Below, piece by piece: positions 16,906 to 25,464 of a stretch of 64,000 bases of DNA. How positions within the stretch are numbered: position 1 is the first letter of the stretch; each line of letters starts with the position of its first letter. The DNA comes from Pelosinus fermentans DSM 17108 (GTDB lineage: Bacteria > Bacillota > Negativicutes > DSM-13327). Below the pieces are notes generated by a model that was not told where the DNA came from, made no database searches, and saw only the letters and a program-made list of their open reading frames with translations. The stretch covers positions 562,001 through 626,000 of the forward strand of contig NZ_AKVN02000001.1 of the NCBI RefSeq assembly GCF_000271485.2, in the 5' to 3' direction. Made by a program: the position numbers and the translations under genes.

Positions 16906-17447
16906 TTATTGAATAAGAGGATTGGGAGATTTTGGAGGATTGGCATTAGGATCTGGATTCTGAAAAGCTGGTGGCTGAGGGTTCTTAATATCAAAATACT
17001 TTCCAGGGGTAGAGAGATCAAAATAGAGACGTGCATTTTCATCCACACCCCAATCTTTAGTGGAACCGGTTCCCTGTATTTGATTAAATGCTTGTCGGAA
17101 TAAGGTGTTATGAGCTTCTTCTCGATTAAGTAGAAAGTCAATGGTATTTTTGACATGTTGATCTTCAATTTGGCGATAAAGATATTCATAAACAACTTTA
17201 GCTCGCTGCTCTGCTGCAATATTTGATAACAGATCTGCTGCCAAATCTCCTGTGACATTTACATAGGCTGCAGTCCAAAGGTAACCTGAGGCATTTGCCA
17301 TTAAGGGATTTAGTCCAGTTAGAACGTGACTTTGAATGTGCCCTGCTTGTACGCCTTCTGTATCCAAATCATGACCGTTCAATAATAAGTGGGATTCGCT
17401 TTTTCCACCCGAACTTCTTGTAAAAGTTGCTTTTCATGTTTAAACAT
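16906..17447 (-). pseudogene. Manganese catalase / CotJC-like gene with internal deletion
   Basis: A proper start (ATG 17445-17447 behind AAGGAG) encodes MFKHEKQLLQEVRVEKANP, the normal N-terminus of the CotJC-type manganese catalase, then stops after 22 codons. In another frame NGHDLDTEGVQAG and the rest of the family follow directly (TGLNPLMANASG, AYVNVTGDLAADLLSNIAAEQ, FLLNREEAHN) to a normal C-terminus. About 50 residues including the first dimanganese-binding helices are missing, with a frame change. CotJC proteins occur in spore coats. The downstream 158-codon frame is open but lacks the first metal ligands, so catalase activity is not expected. Confidence 0.88.
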
Positions 17448-17644
17448 TGATGCATCTCCTTATAGTTTTATTGTTTGTCATTGAATAACGGTAGTATGAC
17501 TATTAATACCTTCAATAATACGGTACTTTGCTGTTAAATTAAGAAAATAATAAGAAAAAGTAAAAATAGATATTGCAATCCATCAATAATATGAGCATTG
17601 TTTAAAACATTAAAAATAGGAATAACATTACAATTTGAACAAAA

Positions 17645-17678
17645 TAAAATAAACCGGGATGCTTCCCGGTTTTCTTAT
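17645..17678 (-). terminator. Intrinsic terminator after the CotF-like gene
   Basis: Stem AACCGGGA / TCCCGGTT. Read on the minus strand it is followed by T-rich sequence (TTTATTTTATTTT), 24 bases beyond the stop of the CotF-like gene. The rest of 17448-17701 is AT-rich with no ORF. Confidence 0.75.
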
Positions 17679-17701
17679 GGGCAAATCAAAATCGTAAGAT
17701 T

Positions 17702-18004
17702 TTATTGGGAGGCAGAACTTTGTTGAGCCTGACTGATAACGGATTGAAGCTGTTGCGTTGGTTCGTCATAAGGATTAGCCCAGCCTTTTTGTATCATTAA
17801 GCCTAAGAGAGCTTCATGCCCCATCACTGCTTGAGATGAATACTCCGCAAATAATCTTCGCACTTCTGGAGTTGTTGCAGTTAAAGTAGCAGAAAAATAT
17901 GCCTGTGCTGCAGCAGCTGCACCTGAGGCTGAAGCATAGGCAAGAGTTTGATCTGCGGAACTATCTGCAGTATTTGAAAACATGCTATTAATAATAGATG
18001 ACAT
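17702..18004 (-). CDS. Spore coat protein, CotF-like
   Basis: A 100-residue helical protein rich in Ala and Ser. The C-terminal half (HEALLGLMIQKGWANPY, then a Gln-rich tail) matches the small ferritin-like CotF/YhcQ coat family of Firmicutes, where a conserved His-Glu and a QKGW-type motif are typical. ATG 18004 follows AAGGAGG. It is 15 bases downstream of the preceding small gene, so the two form an operon, possibly continuing to the catalase-like remnant. The coat function is by family resemblance. Confidence 0.75.
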   Translation of the reverse strand: MSSIINSMFSNTADSSADQTLAYASASGAAAAAQAYFSATLTATTPEVRRLFAEYSSQAVMGHEALLGLMIQKGWANPYDEPTQQLQSVISQAQQSSASQ

Positions 18005-18019
18005 AGTCAGAAATCCTCC

Positions 18020-18250
18020 TTACTGCATCTGCGGCTGATTTGCCGTGGATGAAGATAATATATTTTCCGAAACAAATTTTTGTAATCCTACAATTCTACT
18101 TTCAGTTGTTTGAATTCCAGTTTGCGCTAAAGCTTTCAGCTGTTCATCGGATATAGCCATTATGCTGGTTTTTGCTATAGCCAATGAATTGTTTTCCATC
18201 TCCAGAAGCTTTGTTAGGGCTAAAACTTCTACATCACTTACTTGTCTCAA
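18020..18250 (-). CDS. Small coat-associated protein (unknown)
   Basis: 76 residues when started at TTG 18248-18250, which has AGGAGG 6-7 bases upstream; the longer frame lacks any such signal. The product is mostly helical, without cysteines or membrane segments, ending in a Ser/Gln-rich tail like its neighbour. It immediately precedes the CotF-like gene in the same orientation and has the size and helix pattern of small CotF-associated proteins, but I recognise no firm signature. Confidence 0.6.
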   Translation of the reverse strand: MRQVSDVEVLALTKLLEMENNSLAIAKTSIMAISDEQLKALAQTGIQTTESRIVGLQKFVSENILSSSTANQPQMQ

Positions 18251-18711
18251 TTGAATTCCTCCTAAATTTATATCCAAGATAGTGATAAAATTGCTTTCCA
18301 ACTTTATCACTATCTTCTAATAGTATGTTTAGGGGAGGGGAAAAACATGATTGGTAATTAAATGTAAATATGAGAAATAGAGTCATAAGGAAGGATATTA
18401 CATTGAACAGGATGATTTGGTTTATACTTAGTAAATAGTTGAAATGCAGATGAAGTTATCCACAGTAAAAATCACCGTCTGCCCAAATGGTGAACGGTGA
18501 TTTTTTATTTAAGGTATGCTGCATTTCATAGATGTTCTTAAATTGCAGGATTTTGTAACTTTTTATCAAATAACTCTTCAATTTTTTGGTGTGCAATTGG
18601 TGTGCAACCTGATGCATTTTTATTGATTTATTTTAATTTTTATGAACTTTTTAGAAATGATAAATCCTTATATGATGCGTGGTTACTGGATTTAGAGGAA
18701 ATCTAATATCA
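18251..18711. other. Non-coding right part of the tRNA-flanked segment
   Basis: No convincing gene. It contains a hairpin with an 11-12-bp stem around ATCACCGT / ACGGTGAT and a T-run (18467-18506). It also holds two exact tandem copies of TTGGTGTGCAA (18586-18596 and 18597-18607) about 105 bases before the right attachment copy. The tandem units look like arm-type integrase sites. Confidence 0.55.
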
Positions 18712-18759
18712 CATTCGTAATGAGTAGGTCTGCAGTTCGAATCTGCATATCGGCTCCAG
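18712..18759 (+). repeat. Attachment-site copy, partial tRNA-Thr (right)
   Basis: Exact 48-base repeat of 15942-15989, comprising the anticodon loop to CCA of tRNA-Thr. It lacks the 5' half, so it is not a tRNA gene but the displaced original 3' end left by integration. Confidence 0.88.
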
Positions 18760-18835
18760 GGGAAATTAGTGGTTCCCAGAGATGGGAGCCTTCTTATTAT
18801 GTCAAATTAGTGACAATTGGGTGACACTTGATTTT

Positions 18836-18870
18836 AGGAATATCTCAAAATGAAAATTTGAGATATTCCT
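18836..18870. terminator. Hairpin beyond the FGGY kinase gene
   Basis: Fourteen-base-pair stem AGGAATATCTCAAA / TTTGAGATATTCCT, 47 bases past the kinase stop (minus strand). There is no clear T-run. Confidence 0.65.
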
Positions 18871-18916
18871 ATGACAAGCCGAGAGTTGGAACAGACCTGC
18901 CAAAGAAACATTAATA

Positions 18917-20389
18917 TTAATCTAAGTTTAATAAATTTTTAAATTTTAGATATTCTTTTTCCCAAATTAGGATATCTTCCGGAAAAAATTCCTGCGTTGG
19001 AAAGGATGCCCGTATGATTTTTTTCCCTTCACTAATGTCAGTAATTTGTTTATTGGCAATCAATTGAACAAGTATATTTCCTAAAGCGGTTGCTTCAGAT
19101 GGACCTGCTGCAACGGGTTTATTGCAGGCATTCGCTGTAAATTGGCACATCAGATTTGATTTTGAACCACCGCCGACGACATTAATACTTGTTAATGGTT
19201 TGAAAATCATGTGTTCGAGCTTTTCGATAGTCCAACGATATTTAAAAGCTAAGCTTTCATATACACAACGTACTAACGCACCGATGGTTTGCGGTGCTTG
19301 TTTGTAATGGTTTGAACAGTAAGTACGGATTTTTTCGGGCATATTTCCAGGAGAAAAAAACAAAGGGTCATCGACGTCTATTAGATAGGCAAAGGGTTTT
19401 GCTTCAGTTGCAAAAATCTCAAGTTCAGCATAGCTATATTCTTGATTGTTCTCTTTGTAGTATTCACGAATTTCCTGAATTAGCCATGATCCCATTACAT
19501 TGCGCAGCAGACGATGTCTCCCTGGATAGCCGCCTTCATTAGCAATATTATATTTTAATCCCTGCTCCGTGATAATAGGTTCTGGTATTTCTGTTCCAAC
19601 CAAGGCCCAAGTTCCACTGCTAATGATAGCGCAATCTCTATCATTAACAGATGCAAGAAAAGCAGATGCTGTATCATGTTCGCAAACAGCGATAACTTGG
19701 AATCCTTTCGTTTGCAGCTGCTTATTGTACTCTTCTTTGGTGGGACCTATAATAGTACCAGGTTGAACTAACTTTCCCAGCATGTCTTTAGGAATTTGAA
19801 ATGTATCCAAAATGATGTCACACCAGTCTTGGTCTTTAAAGCTGTACAATTGGCTCACCGAAGATATTGTGTATTCTGAGACAAATTCGCCGGTTAAGAA
19901 ATTAATAAGTAAGTCAGGGGTAAAAAGCATTTTGTAAGAGTTGTCCAAGATATGGCCTTGCCCTGCCTGCCTCATTGCGGATAATTGCATTAATGTATTG
20001 AATAGTGCATTTTGATTTCCGGTAAGGGAATATAGAGTCTCAGGAGACATTTTCTGATAAGTCTCTTGTTTGTATTTTTGCGTTCGATGATCACGATAAC
20101 TGCGTACTGGAGAGAGCAATTCCCCGGTTCGGTCAATAAATGCAAAATCATTAGAAAATGTATCAATACCTAATGAAACAATCGTATCATTCGTCATAGA
20201 AATTGCTTTTCTTATGCCGATGTTCATTTGCTGATAAATATTGATAATATTCCAATAAAGGCCGGAGTTAATAGGAATAGGGCTGTTTTCAAATCGATGA
20301 ACACTTTCCAGATGTATGTTAGTTCCATCATACCGCCCTAAAAGGACTTTACCGCCGCTTCCTCCTAGATCAAAAGCTAAGACATTCAC
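18917..20389 (-). CDS. FGGY-family carbohydrate kinase (rhamnulokinase-like)
   Basis: A 490-residue ATP-dependent sugar kinase with two FGGY/actin-fold domains. The N-terminal phosphate motif AFDLGGSGGK and the early LGRYDG...HRFEN...LYWNI pattern resemble rhamnulokinase (RhaB), which makes ketose 1-phosphate; the second-domain motifs NVVGGGSKSNLMCQ and GPSEATALGN are typical. With the nearby class II aldolase this suggests phosphorylation of a ketose at C1 followed by cleavage. The sugar is not proven. I use GTG 20387-20389, 9 bases behind GAGGGGG; TTG 20413 overlaps that signal. It follows the DeoR regulator by about 30 bases. Confidence 0.88.
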   Translation of the reverse strand: MNVLAFDLGGSGGKVLLGRYDGTNIHLESVHRFENSPIPINSGLYWNIINIYQQMNIGIRKAISMTNDTIVSLGIDTFSNDFAFIDRTGELLSPVRSYRDHRTQKYKQETYQKMSPETLYSLTGNQNALFNTLMQLSAMRQAGQGHILDNSYKMLFTPDLLINFLTGEFVSEYTISSVSQLYSFKDQDWCDIILDTFQIPKDMLGKLVQPGTIIGPTKEEYNKQLQTKGFQVIAVCEHDTASAFLASVNDRDCAIISSGTWALVGTEIPEPIITEQGLKYNIANEGGYPGRHRLLRNVMGSWLIQEIREYYKENNQEYSYAELEIFATEAKPFAYLIDVDDPLFFSPGNMPEKIRTYCSNHYKQAPQTIGALVRCVYESLAFKYRWTIEKLEHMIFKPLTSINVVGGGSKSNLMCQFTANACNKPVAAGPSEATALGNILVQLIANKQITDISEGKKIIRASFPTQEFFPEDILIWEKEYLKFKNLLNLD

Positions 20390-20420
20390 AAAAAATGACC
20401 CCCTCTTTTGCAATGAACTA

Positions 20421-21206
20421 CTAGTCGGCTACAATCAGTTTTACGTTTGTTGCATCTAAATATTCGAGATTGGTTTTATCCGTTTGAGTATCTGTAATAA
20501 TGTAATCAATAGCTGAAAAGCTAGATAAGAAAATCTGACTTCCTTTCTGAAATTTAGTGTGATCAGCAAGTATAAAAACTTCCTGGGCATGTTCAATCAT
20601 CATACGTTTCACATCGATTTCATGAATACTAGAGTCAGCAAGCATATTGTGTGAGCTTATACCTGCACAAGATAAAAAGGCTTTATTAGGATAGTATTCC
20701 TCGGCACTTTTTAAAGTGCCGTTTCCATATACCGAAAGATTACGGTCCTTAAAAATACCGCCCAAGCAGATTATAAGGTGATTGTAATTAGGAGATTTTA
20801 TAGACTCTAATAAGAATTTAATTGAATTTGTGATGATCGTCACATGAATTTCAGGCGGAATATACTTACTTAGATAGATTGTAGTCGAACTGTTATCGAC
20901 AAAGATGGTATCTCCTTCTTGTATAAATGAAGCCGCTTTTTTACAAATTTGATTTTTTTCATTAAAGCGTTGTATTTCACGTATGCCAACGGGATATTCG
21001 CTAGAATTAGATGTGTTATGAGATTGCTCAACAAGTACAGCGCCACCGTGAGTACGCTTTAGTACTCCATCTTTTTCAAGATCTCTAAGATCACGACGTA
21101 TTGTTTCCTTGGAAGTTGCAAATTTAACTGCAAGAACATTAACGTCGACGCTTCCTGTTTCTTCTAGCATAGTTATAATTTCCGATTTTCTTTCAACACT
21201 GTACAT
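20421..21206 (-). CDS. DeoR-family transcriptional regulator
   Basis: A 261-residue repressor-type protein with the DeoR N-terminal HTH (SKETIRRDLRDLEKDGVLKRTHGGAV) and the C-terminal sugar-phosphate-sensing domain (DNSSTTIYLSKYI...ILADHTKF). It probably controls the divergent sugar cluster in response to a phosphorylated intermediate. ATG 21206 (MYSVERK) with AAAGAG upstream is preferred over the TTG three codons earlier. AACGGAA-containing sequences at 21331, 23064 and 23194 are candidate operators. Confidence 0.93.
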   Translation of the reverse strand: MYSVERKSEIITMLEETGSVDVNVLAVKFATSKETIRRDLRDLEKDGVLKRTHGGAVLVEQSHNTSNSSEYPVGIREIQRFNEKNQICKKAASFIQEGDTIFVDNSSTTIYLSKYIPPEIHVTIITNSIKFLLESIKSPNYNHLIICLGGIFKDRNLSVYGNGTLKSAEEYYPNKAFLSCAGISSHNMLADSSIHEIDVKRMMIEHAQEVFILADHTKFQKGSQIFLSSFSAIDYIITDTQTDKTNLEYLDATNVKLIVAD

Positions 21207-21374
21207 ATTTATCAACTCTTTATATTTATTGGTGTAAGCATAATAACAATATTATTTCTTAACAGTACCAATCATTTTGTGTTTAGTCAACTGTTTCTGG
21301 AATAATATTTTTGTTTGTGACCGTATGGTTTAACGGAAATATGGTTTCATTTAAGAAGTTTTTATAGGATTAGT

Positions 21375-21407
21375 AATTAAAACACCTGTCAAACAGGTGT
21401 TTTAATT
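21375..21407. terminator. Intrinsic terminator between aldolase and DeoR genes
   Basis: Fifteen-base-pair perfect stem AATTAAAACACCTGT / ACAGGTGTTTTAATT, adjacent to the aldolase stop. T-tracts on both sides make it work on either strand. It separates PfkB-aldolase from DeoR-kinase. Confidence 0.88.
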
Positions 21408-22013
21408 TTATATGCAATCTTTAGTAATCGTACAAAAGGCATCTGTCTCAATTCTTTCTAACATGCTGTAAGCCATGTAGATGTTTGGTCCAGAGACAAC
21501 AACGCCGTGAAGAGGAAGAATAACACCAATGGGTTTCTTTTCAGCAAGTGCCCTATTTTTTTCAAAATAATTATATACATTTTGTGATAACTCAGGAGTA
21601 TATGCTTTTGTGTATTCAATACAACCTACATAGCCTCTTCCTAAAGTGGCTTCTGTTACATTTGGGATTGGTTTTGCTTGTGAAACAAATGGCATGCAAT
21701 AAAATGGGTGAGCATGAATTGTACATCCGATTTCTTTAAAATTTTTTAGAATCAGCATATGCATTAATCCTTCACGAGAAAGTTTTCCATTACCTTCAAG
21801 AAGATTTAAGTCATAGTCGATTAATAACATATCCTTTGGCTGTATGTTGCAGTGAAAGCATTCAGACATTAAAGATGGAGAGATAAGAATGCGATTTTCA
21901 TCCACTTTTACAGCGAAATTGCCGCCAGCTGCATTCGTTAATCTTCGGTCCCACATGTTTTTGGCGACGATCGCCATTTCTTCTCTCGTTTCAATATAGG
22001 ATAAATTGCTCAT
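21408..22013 (-). CDS. Class II aldolase/adducin-family protein
   Basis: The 201-residue protein belongs to the zinc-dependent fuculose-/rhamnulose-/ribulose-phosphate aldolase-epimerase family. Visible signatures are NAAGGNFAVKV (phosphate binding), HAHP (two zinc ligands) and the late His in LPLHGVVVSG. Members cleave ketose 1-phosphates to dihydroxyacetone phosphate and an aldehyde, or epimerise pentulose 5-phosphates; which applies here is undecided, although the neighbouring RhaB-like kinase favours cleavage. It follows the PfkB gene by 36 bases in the same transcript. Confidence 0.88.
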   Translation of the reverse strand: MSNLSYIETREEMAIVAKNMWDRRLTNAAGGNFAVKVDENRILISPSLMSECFHCNIQPKDMLLIDYDLNLLEGNGKLSREGLMHMLILKNFKEIGCTIHAHPFYCMPFVSQAKPIPNVTEATLGRGYVGCIEYTKAYTPELSQNVYNYFEKNRALAEKKPIGVILPLHGVVVSGPNIYMAYSMLERIETDAFCTITKDCI

Positions 22014-22049
22014 TATAAACGCTCCTTTTTCTCTTATGTATAGTTTATT

Positions 22050-22985
22050 TTAACGAATTTTGTTTACAGTCACTGAAGAAATAAGCTCGTATGCTCTTTT
22101 TGGTTTAAACCCAACTGACAATGATGATTCGGCAGTTGCGGCAGATACAGCGGTTGCAAGCTTTATCATGTCAATCGTGGAAAGCTGATTATGAATACCA
22201 TAAATTAAGCCGGATAAAAAACTGTCACCGCAGCCAATGGTATTTATAACACGGATCTTGGGAGGGGTTGCTTTAAAAATACCGTCAGATGTTTTGATAA
22301 TTGATCCAGCACTGCCAAGTGATACGGCAATGATTTCAATATTATATGGCGCAAGTGAATCAATTGCGGATACAATATCATTTTCATCGCAAGTAAGAGC
22401 GCGGTTACACAGCGTGGACAGCTCATCAAGGTTTGGTTTAATTAGGAAAGGCGACTCTGTAATACACTGTTTTAATGAATCACCACTGGTGTCCAAAAAG
22501 ATTTTTAACTTTTTGTCCTTTAGTTCAGTTAATATTTCATTATAGACTGCTGTATCAGGGGAATTTGATGCATCGCCAGATAACACAAGATAATCATTCG
22601 TTTGGATTTCATTTTTCATGCATGATACTATATCTTGTAAATCGCAATTGGATAGTTGAACTCCTTTCTCAGCTATGATAGTACAGTCGCCGGTTTCTTC
22701 CACCAATAAATAATTAGTGCGGCTATTAGGAGTTGCCTTATGAATGAAGCGAACATCTACACCGAATTTAGCCAAGGCATCAATAATTCTTTGACCTGTT
22801 TTTCCGTGAGAGATACCAAAAGCTTTGCTGTTTTTCCCAAGGATATTTAAATTAATTGATACATGGGTACCTTTACCGCCGATAACTTCTGCAGTATCTT
22901 GAATGCGGCTAGTAACATTTTTCTCTAGTTTTTCAAGATACAGAACTTTATCGATGGCAGGATTTAGCGTTAATGTGTTTATCAA
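22050..22985 (-). CDS. PfkB-family kinase (1-phosphofructokinase/tagatose-6-P kinase type)
   Basis: A 311-residue sugar-phosphate kinase. The N-terminus (INTLTLNPAIDKVLYL) and GGKGTHVSINLNILGK place it in the FruK/LacC branch, and the catalytic anion-hole motif GCGDSFLSGLIYG is intact. Such enzymes phosphorylate ketose monophosphates to bisphosphates. The start is TTG 22983-22985 with AAGGAGG seven bases ahead; the extra 26 codons upstream lack a signal and overlap the regulatory region. It is the first gene of the minus-strand half, diverging from the epimerase gene at 23269. Confidence 0.9.
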   Translation of the reverse strand: MINTLTLNPAIDKVLYLEKLEKNVTSRIQDTAEVIGGKGTHVSINLNILGKNSKAFGISHGKTGQRIIDALAKFGVDVRFIHKATPNSRTNYLLVEETGDCTIIAEKGVQLSNCDLQDIVSCMKNEIQTNDYLVLSGDASNSPDTAVYNEILTELKDKKLKIFLDTSGDSLKQCITESPFLIKPNLDELSTLCNRALTCDENDIVSAIDSLAPYNIEIIAVSLGSAGSIIKTSDGIFKATPPKIRVINTIGCGDSFLSGLIYGIHNQLSTIDMIKLATAVSAATAESSLSVGFKPKRAYELISSVTVNKIR

Positions 22986-23268
22986 TGCCGTTCCTCCTTT
23001 TTGCTTAGTGCAAACAAACAAATTTACTGGATTGTTTTGTTTATGACTGAATGATAACATCAAACGGAAACAAAATCAAATATTTTTTTGGAATTGTGAG
23101 TTTTGTGAAAAAAAGTGAAGAATTTTGAATTTTATGTTGTGATTATTATGTTGTGATGCTATAATAAACACAAAGACAGAAGCAAACAAAATTAAACGGA
23201 ATATAAAATGCAAATTTTATCAAACGCTATTTTATTATTATTAAAACTACGATTAGGAGGAATAAAAA
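22986..23268. promoter_or_regulatory. Divergent control region of the sugar cluster
   Basis: AT-rich gap between divergent operons. It holds CAAACGGAAACAAAATCAAA (from 23061) and AAACAAAATTAAACGGAA (from 23184), which share AAACAAAAT and AAACGGAA elements in swapped order. A similar TTTAACGGAAATAT occurs at 21329, upstream of the DeoR gene. The repeated element is a candidate DeoR operator. AGGAGG at 23256-23261 is the ribosome binding site of the plus-strand gene. Confidence 0.5.
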
Positions 23269-24249
23269 ATGAAGCTAGGCTTTTTTACTGCAAATTTTAC
23301 GGAGAGATCTTTGGAAGAGGTAGCCAAAATGGTCGCTGGCTATGGTTATGAAGCGTTAGAAATACCCGCTTATGAAGGTAACGGGCAATTGGAGACAGAG
23401 GACGTTATAAAGGGAAATAATGCAGAAAAAATTAAGAAGATGGTTGCCGGTTTTGACCTATCGATATCAGCACTTAGCAATCATGCGGATTCATTCTTAA
23501 TCATGGGTCCTACGGGAATAGAAACAGATTTCATATATAAAGGAAGTGCCCAAGAAAAGATTAAACATGGCACAGAAAGCTTAATACGAACAGCTCAAGC
23601 AGCAAGTGCTTTGGGAGTTCCGGTTGTAGTAGGATATCCTGGAGTAGAAAACTGGGGACGCTTTTTCTTTTTCCCCTATGGGCACGGCTGGAGTGAATAT
23701 GAAGAACAATTTGTAGAACGTTTTACGCCAATATTAGATAAATTCAAAGAATACGGTGTGAAATTCGCAATTGAACCTCATCCAAATAGTTTTATATATG
23801 ATATACATACAGCTGAAAGAGCTCTGGAATTAGTAGATTATCATCCTTGCTTGGGATATAATTTTGATCCGGCAAATGTAACGTATCTTTCTTTAAGCCC
23901 TGAAATTTTTGTTGATCGATTGAAAGAGCGGATTTTTCATGTTCATGCGAAAGATGCTGAATTAGTAGCACATAACTTACCTACAGGCGGCACGTTGATG
24001 CAGGGTGATATGAGCAGGCTGGATCGATCATTTCGTTTTCGTATCCCTGGCTGGGGCGATGTAAATTGGAAGAGGCTGATTACAGAGCTTTCAATGACAG
24101 GATATAATGGGGTTCTTAGTTATGAGCATGAAGATGTTACCATGAGTCGTATGGATGGTGTAGAAAAAACAGCGGCATTTTTAAAGCCATTATTAATCAA
24201 AGCACCTTATGAAGGTCGTTCTGATAAATTATTCAGCAGCAAAGATTAA
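23269..24249 (+). CDS. Sugar isomerase/epimerase-type TIM-barrel protein (AP-endonuclease 2 family) 1
   Basis: The 326-residue protein has the xylose-isomerase-like TIM barrel of the IolE/IolI/tagatose-epimerase superfamily. Metal-ligand regions are visible: FAIEPHPNSFIYD (Glu and His), NFDPANV, HVHAKDAEL and the C-terminal LSYEHEDV. Known members are isomerases, epimerases, dehydratases, and in keto-glycoside pathways carbon-oxygen or carbon-carbon lyases. The substrate is not shown, but the Gfo/Idh dehydrogenase and flavoprotein in the same cluster favour a keto-sugar. It is the first gene of the plus-strand operon. Confidence 0.85.
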   Translation: MKLGFFTANFTERSLEEVAKMVAGYGYEALEIPAYEGNGQLETEDVIKGNNAEKIKKMVAGFDLSISALSNHADSFLIMGPTGIETDFIYKGSAQEKIKHGTESLIRTAQAASALGVPVVVGYPGVENWGRFFFFPYGHGWSEYEEQFVERFTPILDKFKEYGVKFAIEPHPNSFIYDIHTAERALELVDYHPCLGYNFDPANVTYLSLSPEIFVDRLKERIFHVHAKDAELVAHNLPTGGTLMQGDMSRLDRSFRFRIPGWGDVNWKRLITELSMTGYNGVLSYEHEDVTMSRMDGVEKTAAFLKPLLIKAPYEGRSDKLFSSKD

Positions 24250-24367
24250 TAGTTTCAAATAACAGACTATTCAGAAATGAGGTAATAAATGAACAAGGCC
24301 AAAGACCTTGCTCACTATAACTCTTGGATTTCCGAGAGAGTACATTTAAAGTAAGGGGGAAAAACCA

Positions 24368-25435
24368 ATGACAAAATTGATGCGTGCTCAAGTTGTAAAA
24401 GCTCCGGGGAAAATGGAAATTGCACAAGTGCCTATTCCGGAAATAGGTGATGATGAAGTATTAATTAAAGTCAAGATGTGCGGTATCTGCGGTACAGACT
24501 TAAAAATTTATGCAGGAGAATATGCCAAAGAATATCTTCCGCTTATTTCAGGGCATGAATTTTGGGGCATTGTAGACCAAGTCGGCAAAAATGCGAAAGG
24601 GATTGAAGTAGGAGATCGAGTATCCGCGGATATATGTATGACCTGCGGAACATGTTATTTTTGCAGGCGAGGAGAAGGATTATTATGCCAAGACTTTACA
24701 CAGTTGGGTATACATACTAATGGCGCATTTGCTGAATACGTAAAAGCTCCCTGGCAGAATTGCTATCTTATTCCAGAAGAAGTAGATGATTATTCGGCAG
24801 CGTTTATTGAACCTATGACAGCTGTATTGCAGGCATCAAAAGTCATGGATTGTAAAATTTCTTCTAGTGTAGTTGTGCTTGGCTGCGGGTTAGGTATGCT
24901 TCATGCAGCTATGGCTAAAGTGAGAGGTGCAGCGCCCGTTATCATTACTGGCGACAGTAGAAGTCGTTTAGAATTAGCAAAACAAATGAATGTCGCTGAT
25001 TATTATATAAACATCAATGAAGTAGATGACGTGGTAGCAGAAATAAAACGTATTACGGGCGGAGTCGGTGCAGATTATGTACTTGAGGCCATTGGGCAGA
25101 CTGCAACTTATGAGCAAGCATTTAAAATGGTTCGTAGAGGCGGTGTTGTCGAAGCATTCGGCGTAGTTGGGCAGGGGAAGACTGCCTCATTTGAACCCTA
25201 TGAATTTGTTTTAGGCGAAAAGAAAGTTCGGGGTAGTTGTGCAGGGATTGGCAACGACTGGGCTGAGGTTATTAATCTTTTAAAATACAAACGTATTAAT
25301 CCTACACCGATGTTTTCTCAAGTTGTCCCATTAGAAGACTTAGAAGATGCACTTCATGAGCTGAAGAGCAATAAAGAGTTGATCAAAATATTTGTGTCAC
25401 CTGAAATTACTGAGAGAATTTTTATTAATAAATAA
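24368..25435 (+). CDS. Zinc-binding medium-chain alcohol dehydrogenase
   Basis: A 355-residue medium-chain dehydrogenase of the sorbitol/threonine dehydrogenase type. The catalytic zinc site is visible in MCGICGTDLK and GHEFWG, the structural zinc cysteines in CMTCGTCYFCRRGEGLLC, and the NAD-binding region in VVLGCGLGMLHAAMAK. It should oxidise or reduce a secondary alcohol of a polyol or sugar. AAGGGGG lies 9 bases ahead of the ATG. It sits between the first epimerase and the OYE flavoprotein, which suggests the three handle consecutive redox steps. Confidence 0.92.
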   Translation: MTKLMRAQVVKAPGKMEIAQVPIPEIGDDEVLIKVKMCGICGTDLKIYAGEYAKEYLPLISGHEFWGIVDQVGKNAKGIEVGDRVSADICMTCGTCYFCRRGEGLLCQDFTQLGIHTNGAFAEYVKAPWQNCYLIPEEVDDYSAAFIEPMTAVLQASKVMDCKISSSVVVLGCGLGMLHAAMAKVRGAAPVIITGDSRSRLELAKQMNVADYYININEVDDVVAEIKRITGGVGADYVLEAIGQTATYEQAFKMVRRGGVVEAFGVVGQGKTASFEPYEFVLGEKKVRGSCAGIGNDWAEVINLLKYKRINPTPMFSQVVPLEDLEDALHELKSNKELIKIFVSPEITERIFINK

Positions 25436-25464
25436 AAATATTTATTCAAGAGAGGATGTAGAAA

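Noticed and set aside
18449-18630. Short minus-strand frame reading through the tandem TTGGTGTGCAA units, considered as an integrase C-terminus
   Set aside because: No integrase active-site residues can be read in any frame and the frame runs into a hairpin; the repeats are better treated as DNA sites.
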